A DNA stretch of 64,000 bases. Origin: Solenopsis invicta (taxonomy: Eukaryota > Arthropoda > Insecta > Hymenoptera > Formicidae). The translations under genes were made by a program, and so were the position numbers. Below are positions 37,043 through 48,974 of this stretch, in pieces. The stretch is from assembly GCF_016802725.1 (NCBI RefSeq), contig NC_052668.1:9736501-9800500 (forward strand), in the 5' to 3' direction. How positions within the stretch are numbered: position 1 is the stretch's first letter; each line of letters begins with the position of its first letter. Under the pieces are notes generated by a model. It searched no databases and was not told where the DNA came from. It worked only from the letters and a program-made list of their open reading frames with translations.

Positions 37043-38653
37043 CAGATAACAAAATGCGCGCATAGTGAGTTCACGGAGCGCGCATACCGTGCGAATTATT
37101 CGCACGGTGTCAGCTCAGAGTATCCGACAGATGCGTCATCATATAAGAATCATATCAGTCGCACGCGTGCGGTACTCATGCATGCGAGCGATATGAACCT
37201 CAAATGCGTTCTCCAAATGAGACTCATATTGCTAGCATGCATGCATACAGCACTCAAAAATTCTAATCATTGCCCATTTTTTTCACGTCCCAATCAGCAC
37301 ACAATATTTAAAAAATGTTTTTAAAAACGTTAAAATTAATGGATTCATGCCCCTTTCTACATTAAACAAAATTTTTTTTAATATAGAGGTTTTTTTAAGA
37401 GTTTTTTTCTGAAATTTCTACGCGATCACCCATCCAAGTTGCGACCCCGGTGAATGTTGCTTGATCTCTGTGATCACTGCGAATTGATCCCTCGTGATCA
37501 CCTGTAAACACTTTATGCTAATACATGTACATCACTGATAAATCAAGTCAATATACAATATGTTATCGAAAAGACAAAATATATATAATTAAAGTATATT
37601 ATTTATATAAATATATGTAATTAAGTTAATTTTTTACTGATTTTTATAGATGTTATTGAGACATTTTTTAAACGAATTTTAAAATCAATAATAATTAAAA
37701 AATAAGTAGCTTAAATGTTAAATAAATAATAAATAAATAAAATTTTATAGAGATGAAAAATAAATAAAATAATATTAAATAAACATTTAAAAATGCTTAA
37801 TGAAACCATTTTTTTAATTAAATAATTCATTAAAAATAAATAGTAAAACAATATTAAATAAACATTTAAAAAACATATTTAAAAAAAATATATTAAATTA
37901 ATATTTAATAAATGTTAAATTAATGTTTTTGAAATTGTTTCAAATAAAAAATTAATGTAAAATAAATATTAAATTAATGTTAAATAAATGTTGAATTAAT
38001 GTTTTTAAAAAATGTTTTTTTAAATAAAAAATTAATGTGAAATAAATATTAAATAAACGTGAAATAAACGTTACATAAACATTAAATAAACGTTAAATAA
38101 GTATTAAATGAATATTTTCTCTAAATCATTATTTTGAATATTTAATTAATGTTAAATAAATATTTAATAAATGTTTAATAAATATTTTTGTTATAATAAA
38201 TTGTACAATGAAAAATTAATATTAAATAAATATTAAAAACAATTTTTTAAATATTGTGTGCTGATTGGGGTACTTTTAATTATATTATATATCAATGTTT
38301 TTATTTTTTTATGATTTATAATTAAAGATTAATAATATTATTATTTACAATATTTTTTGTAAATTTGTTAATTTAATATAATATACGGGAGGATCTTGTT
38401 TGATTACATTGCGATTGACCACAGCCCCCATCACACCGTGAGGACAGCGTGATACGTTCTTGTGCGCTCGGCGGAATTACCACGTTACCCTCACACCGTG
38501 AAATGTTCCCATCACGCGTGATTGCACCATGCGACCTTTTACGCGTACACGTGTGCGCCCATTACATTGTGAGGACACTGTGATGCACTTTTGCACGCAC
38601 AGCGTGATTATCACGTCGTGAAAATAACGTGAACTCACGAATTGTTATCTGGG
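37043..38653. mobile_element. CCCAGATAAC-ended TIR element, host to a family A copy
   Basis: Left CCCAGATAACAAAATGCGCG...GTGAGTTCACG; right CGTGAACTCACGAATTGTTATCTGGG. The termini are inverted around the shared CCCAGATAACA and GTGAGTTCACG blocks. A perfect 10-bp stem with a 3-nt loop lies at 37086-37108. The right subterminal region (38425-38645) has repeated TCAC-n-GTGA palindromes. The interior 37289-38279 is an inserted family A element. No transposase frame. Confidence 0.75.
37289..38279. mobile_element. family A copy of about 990 bp with an AT-rich internal array, nested
   Basis: Left CCCAATCAGCACACAATATT and right AATATTGTGTGCTGATTGGGG are inverted termini over at least 30 bp with few mismatches. 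Inside are the CACCCATCCAAGTTGCGACC segment shared with 34144-34163, GTTATCGAAAAGACAAAATA, and an array of AAATAAATATTAAA/TTAATGTTAAATAAA units at 37690-38230. Of the copies here it has the best-preserved ends. Confidence 0.8.
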
Positions 38654-39271
38654 TTATTGTTTAACATTATGAAAAAAACGTAATTATCTTAAATTATTCT
38701 GTATTATTAAATTAGTAGTAATTAGTAATAATTGAAGATTGATAGGTTTAAATAACTAAGGATTTAAAAACATCAGTTTGCCCTTGAACAATATTTTTTG
38801 TCAATATATTATACCATTTCAAATTGTGTATTCAACAGAATCCATATGTCAAACTAAGCACTAAAAAAAAACATTTTGTTACGTCACAAATATGTCAAGA
38901 GTCATTTTATAGTCGCACGAAAAAATATAACGTTACAATATTTTACTTATGACTGGATGGTACTACAAACTGGGCTTCCGACTGCTAAGTAACGAGACAT
39001 AAAAAAATAACAATACCTGTGATACCTATAATTTGCAACGATTCGGTGACAATCTAAACATTTTAAATATCATGTGAGAGAACGCCCAAAAGTTTCGATA
39101 AAAGTTAAAATTGAGTCTCAATTTAATAATGTGGATTTTATTATAAACTTGTTTGTTTTGTAGTCTGTATTTGCGTGTGACATCTTTAAAATATTTATTA
39201 CATAATATAGGTACACAGACCGCATCCAGTATTTTATCATTAGAAGAAGGACACTTATTTCAAGGAACACA

Positions 39272-41353
39272 ATGAAAAAGGCGTCGATTGTTTTCGTCCT
39301 GATCGCCATCATCATCGGTCTATTACAGCTGTATCTACCGAACAAGTACAACAATCTTTACGGCAACGATACAGATGGATCAAGATTAATGAACGTACTA
39401 AAACTGGGCACGGGAATCTGGGATTTTTGGAAACAGAGTCAACGTTATTCAGCCGAACAAGTACCGGACATGACACCGCAATTTGGAGACACGTACGATT
39501 TCATAGTGATTGGCGCTGGAACGGCCGGCGCGGCTATAGCAGCGAGATTGAGCGAGGTTTCTTCGATTAAAGTGTTACTGATCGAAGATGGACCCCATGA
39601 AAGCCTATACATGGATATCCCGCTAATAGCGGGTGCTCTACAAAAAGCCAACGTCAATCGAAATCATCGAAGCAAGCCATCCGATACGTACTGTCAAGGC
39701 ATGAATGGCAAAAGTTGCGCTTTAACGGCAGGAAGAGTAGTTGGTGGTAGCAGTGTATTGAACTATATGATCGCCACCAGAGGAAGCAGTGAAGATTATA
39801 ATCGTTGGGCCGAGATGGGAAACGACGGCTGGGCATACAAGGATGTTCTTAAGTATTTTAAAAAATTAGAAACGATACACATACCAGAGCTAGAGTCGGA
39901 TACTGCTTATCATGGCACCGATGGACCAGTGCACATCAGCTACGCAGAATTTCGCACGCAGTTGTCAGACGCGTATCTCGAAGCAGGCAAAGAACTAGGA
40001 TATCCGGTAATAGATTACAACGGGAAGAACGAAATAGGTTTCTCATATTTACAGACCACGACTTTTAAAGGTACTCGCATGAGCAGCAATAGAGCATATT
40101 TGCAACCCATACGCGATCGCAGCAATCTTCATTTGACTCTTCAGAGTACAGTGACAAAAGTGCTGATCAATCGTACCACAAATCAAGCAATCGGCGTAAA
40201 GTTCGTAAAAAATGATAAAATTATACATGTGTTTGCGAGTAAAGAAGTGATTCTGTGTGCAGGCGCTATCGGATCATCACAATTGTTAATGCTGTCTGGC
40301 ATTGGACCAACGAAACATCTTACTGAATTAGGTATTGATGTCGTGCAAGACGCGCCCGTCGGCGAGAACCTTATGGATCACGTAGCCTTTTTTGGATTAA
40401 CATGGGCAATAAATGCATCAATAAGTCTACTAATGTCTGAACAGTTAAATCCTATTAATCCATATGTAACGGATTTTCTATTAAAGCGAAAGGGGCCATT
40501 CACGATTCCAAGCGGAATAGAGGCCATCGGATTCATCAATACAAAACAACCAGAAAAACATAATTGTCTGCCGGATATCGAAATGTTGTTTGCCAGTAGT
40601 ACATTTAAAGAAAACTACATTTTTCCAGACATATTAAATCTAAAAGATTCTGTACGTAAGAAATGGAGCAAATACGTTGGCACGTATGGTTGGAGCAATG
40701 CGCCAATATTGTTGAAACCAAAAAGTCGTGGTCGGATAACACTGTTGGCTAATGATATTAATGTTAAACCAGAGATTGTACTAAATTATTTCGACCATCC
40801 AGATGATATTAGAACAATGATCGCTGGTATTAGAAGTGCGATACGTTTTAGTCAAACGAAAACGATGCAGGCATTAGATTCTCAGATGCTAAAAATTAAT
40901 TATACTGAATGCGATAACTACGAGTATGATTCTGATGCTTATTGGGAATGCCAAATAAGGTTAATAGACTCCACGATTTATCATTATGCTGGAACTTGTA
41001 AAATGGGAGCAAGGGGAGATCCAACTGCTGTCGTGGATCCTAAATTAAAGGTATTTTCTTAAAAATTATGCTGACATTTACGAAGAATAATGAGTACTTA
41101 TGTCCGATTTAAAATGAAATCCATATTCAAAATGATAGGATTTTTTATACCAGAAATTTTTACCAAAGATGATATATATCAATTTCTCATATGTAATGTT
41201 ATGCAGGTGATTGGCATTCAAGGATTACGAGTAGCAGATGCATCGATCATGCCAGAAATTGTATCGGCACATATAAATATACCTGTTTTTATGATCGCCG
41301 AGAAGGCGGCAGATATGATTAAAGAAGAATGGAATTACTTGAAGAATTCGTAA
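39272..41353 (+). CDS. GMC-family FAD oxidoreductase (glucose dehydrogenase [FAD, quinone]-like), two exons
   Basis: Exons 39272-41050 and 41207-41353 join in phase at a GT-AG intron (41051-41206) to give 641 residues, the usual size for insect GMC enzymes. Residues 5-22 are a hydrophobic signal or anchor. The FAD Rossmann motif GAGTAG is at 81-86, with the ribose-binding acid in LLIEDG (103-108). The first GMC signature GRVVGGSSVLNYM is at 154-166 and the second GAIGSSQLLMLSGIGP at 331-346. The catalytic His571 is in YHYAGTCKMG, and the C-terminal catalytic region SAHIN is at 613-617. Family members oxidise sugars, steroids or other alcohols using FAD; the substrate here cannot be read. The start is the first ATG, in context AACACAATGA, directly before the signal peptide. 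The frame is intact. An AATAAA at 41623-41628 is a plausible polyadenylation signal. Confidence 0.95.
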
Positions 41354-43149
41354 CAAAGATAAACTTTTATAAATGTGATGTAGGTAATGTAAGGTAATTA
41401 TATTATTTTTCTACTTTTTTCCTATCATTTTACAATTAAAACGTAAATTCGAAAAATATATAGGAGAATATTCGATAAAATAGAAGACATTAGTAATATT
41501 TAATTTTAAAGATTAATTTGTAAAATTTAACAAATTTAATTAATTATCAATTAACTTAATGTTACTTAGTTTGTAATTTTCCGAGAAAGTGCTTTTTAAA
41601 CAAAATAATTTCATAAACATTTAATAAAAAAAAACTGTTATATAGAAAGATCTTGAAGTCTAATCAAACTTCAATGCTATTTTACATCTGCAATTCAAAT
41701 GATTCTGTCGTTGTATTATGTTTACTTCACATTTTGAAACTGTTGTCGTATAATCTTTTACAGTTGATAAATATTAAATCAGTTTAATAAATCATCACCA
41801 TTAGTTTGACAAATATTAAGTATTAGTTGCAGTGAATAATTTTGATTATTAATATATTATTTAAGAGTAGATTCTTGAAATTCTTTTAATCAAACATTCT
41901 TATCTAACCAGATAATCGTATTATCATTTTTGAAATATAAGCATTTAAATTTATTGAATCAGATTGTTTCAAATTTGCTTTTTAGATATCCTTTATGAAA
42001 AAATGTAGTATTGGACTTACAAAAATTATTAGAAATTATGGAAAAACCATTCAAATCCAATATTGTACAATATTAGTTTTAATAATTCTATCGCAAATAT
42101 TATTCAGTAGTATTATTCCATAAGGGATTTCATTAACAAAATGCTATAAGTGAAAGCTATCATCTCTTTTGTCAATATCTACGTTAAGATTATTTGCAAA
42201 TTTTTTTGTTACAGGACTTTATAGGACACCATGTATATATTTTACTGTTAGACTGTTCTATGCAGCATTGATTGTTGCGGGAAGTTTTCAGAAAGATTTC
42301 AATCTTTTACTGTTCATATGCAACATTTTTGAAAAAATTTTGCAAAATATTATATGAAATTTTGTGATAGAAATATTTTTAAAATTTTGTTAAATGTTGC
42401 AATAAAATTGTTTTTAAAATCTAACACATACAGTAAATTTTCAAATTTTCAAATTTTTAAATTAGACTTTTTAAATTTTGTTTTGTTGTTTGCGCCAATT
42501 AAATGAGCACAAATTTTTTTAAGTTTACTTGCGACACATGCTAAGATTACGCAATAAAAGTAAAAAAATGTTACATAAATAAAATATTGTTATAATATAG
42601 AGGAAAAGAAGGTAATATAACATTTTTATTTTATTGAATAATTTTATTTGTAATCAATATTTTATATTGAAATAGGACCAATTATATTAAAGTGTTGTCC
42701 AACAGATTTTAAACTCAAAGTAAAAATATATTTATTATTTAGTACGTGATTTATAAAAATGTAACGCACTGCACAATCGGTAAAAAAAAAATGTTGTGGT
42801 AATATGGTTATCCCAAAAATAATTTAAAAAAATTGGTTTAGTTAAAAAAGTACATAGTAGTTTGTTATAAAATTATATATTTTTAATTATCCAGTTTTTA
42901 AAATTTTTTTTATTTAGAATTTTCCTGCGTTTGAAAACTTTACAAATATCATCGGAAATTTTTTTTTTTCCTGTTTAACATTAAACAACAAGCATAAAAT
43001 GATATCTCTATGTGATCCAACTTCGGATTTAGCAAACCGTTAGTAACTCAACCGTTCTTTAACCGATGATAACTAGATAATTTTTTGAAATTTTGTTATT
43101 TGATACGCTAAGAATGACTCCATGACACGATACTTTTATTTAATTATAC
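41354..43149. other. downstream flank of the GMC gene; no gene seen
   Basis: Very AT-rich, with only short frames. It includes the candidate polyadenylation signal at 41623-41628. Confidence 0.4.
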
Positions 43150-44503
43150 CCACACAGAACATAATATCTATTAGATATCAACTGGATGTTCTTGCTGGAT
43201 ATTAAGGATATCAAAATGACAGCCACTGGATATGCTTTGGATATCCAAATGTTTGCCGAAAGAGAGCTGTTGAATATTTAGTGGACATCTAACGCAATAT
43301 ATCCACCAAACATCTATGACATATATACTAGATATCTGATGAATATTCACCAGATATCCATATCTACTGGATATGTGTTACTTAACATTCAAATAAAGTG
43401 TAATATAAAAAACAAAATTTTAGCTCTTTAACAGGTATAGCTTTATCTGTTATTTACTGTTTTGCGTATAAGATTCCTAATTTTGCTAATTACAATTACG
43501 CATTATTTTACAATTTTTGAAAACGCATCGGCGTCGGCAGGATCATCGGGACAATAACCTAATATACTAACACTGAGTTAATCGTACACTTGTGATATCG
43601 TTAATAAAAAGTTATGTTTGAAGTAAAGCTGATTTGAATAAGAAAGAACTTGCATCTTAAGTATCGCGCAAGCACTTTCACTAGCCCTTTGATTATTTAG
43701 CCTTAGATATTTTTAATATAAATTATATAAATAACACTCGACAAAAATTTAACATCTTTTTAGCTTTAAAATAAACGAAGTCGTTTCTGACAGATTTTGG
43801 TGCGCTGTTTACGAATCTGGCCGCAAAAATGTCGTATCACGTCAAGTTTACAGCAACGAAATTCTAACTTAAAGGTGCAAAAAATGAGATTTTTGGCCAT
43901 TTTCCACGACTTATAAAACGTCTAACAATTTTTTTTTTAGCATCTAGTTGGATGTCACATTAAAGTGTTATTCTTATCCTTTCTAACGCATATTTGAATG
44001 CTATGATCCGACTTTTTTTTCGCTGAAATAGAGCAAATTGAATTTTTTATATTTTTTAACCTTTTGTGTCACATTTATTTGTATCGAATCGATTATTTTA
44101 AAAATTTGTATCCGAGGATTTTTCGGGTCGCTAATTACGAATCTGAAGACGGATTTTCAAAACGACCGATCTAATATGGCGGATCAAAATCTCAAAAAAA
44201 TTCGGTGGACATGAATATGTGCACAATACGTGGATATCCAGTAGATATTTTCCGTAGATATTCGATGGTTAAAGATATATGAGCAATTCATATCTACTGG
44301 ATACCCATAACAGATATAGATGTTTCATAGATATGTAGATATCCATTAAATATCTACTACTGATCCTGCCGACGCCGATGCGTTTTCAAAAATTGTAAAA
44401 TAATGCGTAATTGTAATTAGCGAAATTAGGAAACTTATATGCAAAACAGTAAATAACAGATAAAGCTATATCTGTTAAAGAGCTAAAATTTTGTTCTGTG
44501 TCT
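43150..44503. mobile_element. TIR element with 134-bp arms; left terminus split by GGATATCC-rich DNA
   Basis: The arms 43412-43545 and 44361-44494 are reverse complements over 134 bp with about four mismatches. On the right the arm runs on as TTGTTCTGTGTCTG. The matching CACACAGAACA on the left lies at about 43150-43162, separated from the arm by 250 bp rich in (T)GGATATCC-like words. A similar GATATCC-rich segment lies inside the right arm at 44200-44360. There is no coding frame. Confidence 0.8.
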
Positions 44504-45441
44504 GTATTAATAATGAATAAACTTTGTTAATGATTAATAATTTTATCTCGCGCTGTACTCTCCTTAGCCTTTATTTGCTTTTTTCTTGTTTAAATTTCAA
44601 GAGTTCTTGATTCAAGTATTGTGTTCTTAAGGGGGAAAATCGATTTTTTTTCGAATTTAGGAATTTTTTTTCAGAAACTAACTATGCAATTAATTTAAAA
44701 TTTGCAACATGTTTTTATCCATGTTTTAAGAACGTACAGTTTTGTTTTTGTTAATTTTTAATTATGAATAGAGAAGTTATACTCGTATATGATTGAATAT
44801 CACGCTGCGCAAAGTTCTTCGTCTACTCGTGTGCACGATATTGATCTTCCAAGTAATGTGAAACAGAAAAATAAAACGGCATTTTACTTTATATACATAT
44901 AATTTCAGTTTGATGAACCAGAATTAGAAAAAAAAAATTAATACAGAAGTTATTAATTTTCAAATCAAAACTATAGCTTTTACTATCAAAATTTTGCCCA
45001 TTTTTATTAAGTAAAAAAATATGTAACTTACCAATATTCTGGTTCATCAAACGATAAAATAATGTTTATTGAACATGTAGGCCAAGTTTGAAGGTAATCG
45101 GTTCAATGGTTACAAAATCTTCATTAAAAATTCCGGTTACTAAATAAGCCGCAATTTCAATTATTTCTAATTCACAATGAAGGTGTTTAGTCGAGAATTG
45201 CAAGTAGAGTAAAAACTCTCGTTATTATTTTGAGTTTCACCACCTAAAGTTCTTTCTAACAATTCTCTTGATGATAAATCTTCGAAAATTAGCTTTATGA
45301 CTTGCTGAACATCTTCATATAATGGCTGTTTATAATCGAATTTATCAAGACCTGCGCTCGGGTCAATTAAGACTTATCAATTATAACTCCGAAAGTTTTA
45401 CAAATTTCGAAATAAAATTTTCTAAAGATATTCTTGAGATG

Positions 45442-47035
45442 TTAAGGGGTAACGCCACTGTAGAATTTTTGAAAAATCAATATTTTTATTGTTTTAAAAA
45501 ATGCTTTGAACCTTCTAGAATGAATTAAAAAAAGTCTTATGTACATTACAAAATTTCTTTTTTGAAATTTTGCGCTTAAGCGTGTCGGACTGCGCCAAAA
45601 CTATGTCGGTGACGGTGATAGCAAAACTTTCAAGGGTATACTGGAGAAACATCCAAAAATTTTTAAGTGAAAAAGAAAGAGTGCATTAATCACGTGCAAA
45701 TGAAAATGGGTACTCGTTTGAGAAATTAAAAAAAAATGTAAAAAACCTTGGAGGAAGAGATAAATTATCTGCTAAATTAATTGACGAACTTACAATATAT
45801 TATGGCTTAGCGATACGGCGGAATCCAAACTCCGTGGAAAATATGAAAAATGATATCTGGGCAACCTTATTTCATAAAATGTCAACCGATGAAAATCCGC
45901 AACACGAGAAGTGCTCAGAGTCTTGGTGTAATTAGAAAAAAGCACAAGCAGCGAATTTCTTAGCTACTTTTCATCATAAGCCGTCACTACCAAAGAAAAT
46001 TTTTCAAGCCGTTAGACCTATTTAAGAGAAGCTGAGCCATGATGAGTTGCTAAATCGTTGCTTTGGAGGCCACACTCAAAATAACGAAAGTTTCAATACT
46101 GTTACATAGAACTTGGCTCCAAAATCCTACTCAAGCGGCAAAAAAGTACTGCGTGTAGTAATTGATTTTGCTGTGTGCACCTTCAATGACGGTTTGATTA
46201 ACATTTTACGAATTATGCAAGTTTTGGAGATGGATATCGGTTACCAAGCATATAATTTTTGCCTTGAAGCCAATGCGACAAGGATCAAGCACGCCGAGTA
46301 GTCTTTAACAGATGCGGCAAAGGAGGTACGCACCGGTATAAAATCGACGCGGAAACAAAATGAGGAGGAATATTTGAGTGAAGAAGGGATGCTTTACGGT
46401 CCTAGGATCTGAGATAGCACACTAATGGTAAAAAATTGTAAACAGTTACATTTTTTTCACGTCCAAAACACGTCTCTAAACTTTAAACGCTTTTTTCTCA
46501 AAACGTGGTTTTTTAAAATGGCACGCAGCATAACTCCAACAATTTTCATTCTTTCCACCCAAAATTTTAACCACATCTTTAAAATAACATTTCGACGAGA
46601 AACACGTACGAAATTTTCGATAAATTGATTAGAACATCATTTATTGACAAATAATTAGCCGCTTTTTCGTAAAAAATTGAGTTTTTTTTAAATACTTGCC
46701 AATTACTCAAAAAAAAATATTTTTCAAATTCCGTACGTATTTCTCTAGTTATAGTCATGTAGATTATTCATGTAGATTAGGAAAAAAATTTTTTTGTTCC
46801 AGGTATATATATCTACGATATTTCTACTGTGTTCCGCAGACCACCATGAATTGAACACGTCAAAAATGGCTCTAGCGTCGCCATTTTGTAATATTTTTTA
46901 ATAAAAAAAATTTTTTTGAATACTTAAAGACATGTTTAATGACATCCTTGAATATTATTCGTTTCTTAGTTTTCCTTCTATAAAAAAAAATAGCAAAAAG
47001 ACGCTTTATTTGCATCTAGTGGCGTTACCTCTTAA
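45442..47035. mobile_element. inner TTAA element with TTAAGGGGTAACGCCACT ends, about 1.6 kb
   Basis: Left TTAAGGGGTAACGCCACT (45442-45459) and right AGTGGCGTTACCTCTTAA (47018-47035) are inverted with one mismatch. It encloses the decayed transposase at 45572-46412. Its right end lies only 61 bp inside the outer element's right end. Confidence 0.75.
45572..46412 (+). pseudogene. Mutator-type transposase, C-terminal half, decayed
   Basis: Recognisable segments run 5' to 3': KRVGLRQNYVGDGDSKTFKG, LIDELTIYYGLAIRRNPNS, MKNDIWATLFHKMSTDENPQ, HHKPSLPKKIFQAV, CFGGHTQNNESFN, VLEMDIGYQAYNFCLEANAT and a final LYGPRI stop. This pattern (DGDS, late WC, CxGGxTQNxNES) is that of the large insect transposase family containing the Pfam 'Mutator-like transposase' domain; I assign it from memory of that pattern. 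The frame is broken by in-frame stops near 45934, 46024 and 46108 and at 46300, and by shifts between 45670 and 45750. The N-terminal half is absent. It cannot be functional. Confidence 0.78.
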
Positions 47036-47096
47036 ACTAAAATAATCCGTAAAAGAAATCGATTTTTTTTATCCAACAAACCGAATACCCCCTTAA

Positions 47097-47847
47097 TTAA
47101 ATATTTTTAACACTTGCCGAATTTTTAAAACAATTATTTTTATATTATCTATTATATAAAATAAAAATCATTATTGAGAAGTCATGAATTATTCTAGAGA
47201 GAAAAAAGATTCTTTTATAAAGAATAATTTACTAACCAAGAAAAATATTTTATATATTATAGCACGTTGATTTGTAATATAACAATATTAAAGCTTTGTA
47301 ATATAAAAACTACGTTTTATAATTAAAACAGGATGTTAAAAATATCAATATGCTCTACTGCATTTATGCATGAATAAAACTTATAATGATTTTGAATTGT
47401 ACTTCATTGTAATAGTTTCGACGACATATCGAAACGTACTTTGAAAACCAAACCAAAATGAAACCTTTTTAAAAAAATGTCTTCAATAATTTTACTTATT
47501 TTTAATGACAAATAAAATAGTGCATTACTAACTTTGCTTTTCATCTCATAATAGACATGATTTATATTATTAAGAAACATACAGTAAGCAGTATAATCTT
47601 CAACGTAACATAAAAAGGTAAGTTGTAAACAATAAATCATTTTATAATATAAACAATAAATCTATTTTATAATTAGACGTTACAAGAATAAAATATTAAG
47701 CTATCAATTAAAGTTTTCAAGAAAAACTTCTGTAGTATATCGGAATTAATCAACAATATTATTTTTTCTATTTTCCAGTTTTTCGATCATTAAGCATAAC
47801 AAATGACATATTGTGGAATTTCAGAGAGACAATACGGAGAAGATATG
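47097..47847. other. intergenic, no gene seen
   Basis: AT-rich with no frame above 78 codons and no recognisable feature. Confidence 0.4.
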
Positions 47848-48045
47848 AGCTTATAAAAATAGGAATAAAGAAATCTAAATTCTCCAAATAAATTTTATCA
47901 AGCTTCTTCAATAATCGCGCATGTCCTGATTGCTATATAAGATAAGGATTTAAAAAGATTCATATACAGTGCAGCTCAAATAAAGTGTCACAGATTAACA
48001 TTGTCTTCTTATGCTTTACAAAGAAAGTTTTAGACAAAAGGTGCA
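47848..48045. repeat. dispersed repeat, partner of 34750-34960
   Basis: Contains AAATCTAAATTCTCCAAATA, TTTTATCAAGCTTCTTC, AAGGATTTAAAAAG and CTCAAATAAAGTGTCACAG in the order found at 34.8 kb. It lies about 110 bp upstream of the decayed GMC exon, so the shared segment may be old promoter-proximal DNA of duplicated GMC genes, or an unrelated repeat. Confidence 0.55.
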
Positions 48046-48157
48046 GGAAAAATGATATTAGACTACTTGAGCTATCCGGTATGTTAAACATCCATACATA
48101 TTTCCTACTATTGTATTTTATTCTATCATAGATGTTCAAAAACTAATTATTCGAATA

Positions 48158-48367
48158 TGCGAACCAAGATTCTAAGTCTCCTTCACGTTCTCAGTATCGC
48201 AGTTGCCAATATCAATCCGTTACGTAAATATCAGTACCAAAGCAGGCATTATATATAGCAACAGTAACACAGAATGGAAGTTAAGAAACTTACTAGAACT
48301 AGGTGTTGAAGCCGTAAACTTCCTCAAATAGAATCAACGTTACATTGAACAAAAATTACCGAACCCA
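48158..48367 (+). pseudogene. decayed first-exon fragment of a second GMC oxidoreductase
   Basis: An ATG at 48158 opens MRTKILSLLHVLSIAVANIN, a signal-peptide-like start. After a stop at 48257 and a frame change, RNLLELGVEAVNFLK stop NQRYIEQKLP follows. This aligns with residues 40-65 of the intact enzyme at 39272 (MNVLKLGTGIWDFWK-QSQRYSAEQVP). Homology ends before the FAD motif and nothing beyond about 48370 is recognisable. The two stops and the missing body mark it as a relic in the same orientation as the intact gene, consistent with an old tandem duplication. The match is short, so I rate it moderately. Confidence 0.62.
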
Positions 48368-48974
48368 AGATTATTTCGAATATATCTGCATCAAAATAAT
48401 GATCGCTTTGAATTTTTGCAAAAGAGCTTAGTTGGTATTTGACCTATTGATCTACATAATTTTTGTAAATTAGCAATGATTAATATTTTTCTATTATTTA
48501 CAATTACCTACCCAACAGTATATTTTTGAAAAATATGTTTTTAAAAAAAAATTTTAATAATTAATATTTAATAATATTGATAGTCACACTTTTACATTAT
48601 TAAAAATAACTTCAATTTTTTGTATTACACTGTTTTCATTTCATATATATTTTTTTCAAAAATTAATATATTTATAAATTAACTAATTTACTAAAAGTTT
48701 TTTTTAAAAATATGTTAAATATTTAATTTAACACTTAATAATACATTTAATTTAACTTTTAATACTGATTTATTGTTACATTTTAACTACTTAACTTTTA
48801 TTAAAAATAATTTTTTAATAAAAATGAATTTGACAGAAATATACAAATAAAAACCGTATATTGTTTCTTTGACACTACGTTGTTTATATAAGTTTATATA
48901 AGTTCTGTAAATAATAATATGAAATATTTATATAAAAAATATATAATATGATATAAATTGAAAGCCGCGACTTA

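Larger units (their letters stand above)
44627..47096. mobile_element. TTAAGGGGG-ended DNA transposon, about 2.47 kb, decayed
   Basis: Left TTAAGGGGGAAAATCGATTT (44627) and right CCGAATACCCCCTTAA (ending 47096) share TTAAGGGGG in inverted orientation, with AAATCGATTT-like words just inside each end. A TTAA target is used by the Kolobok and piggyBac superfamilies. A second TTAA-bounded element occupies most of the right part. Confidence 0.55.

Noticed and set aside
36923..37324. 133-codon + frame
   Set aside because: It crosses the CCCAGATAAC transposon end and the family A terminus, so it is a chance frame.
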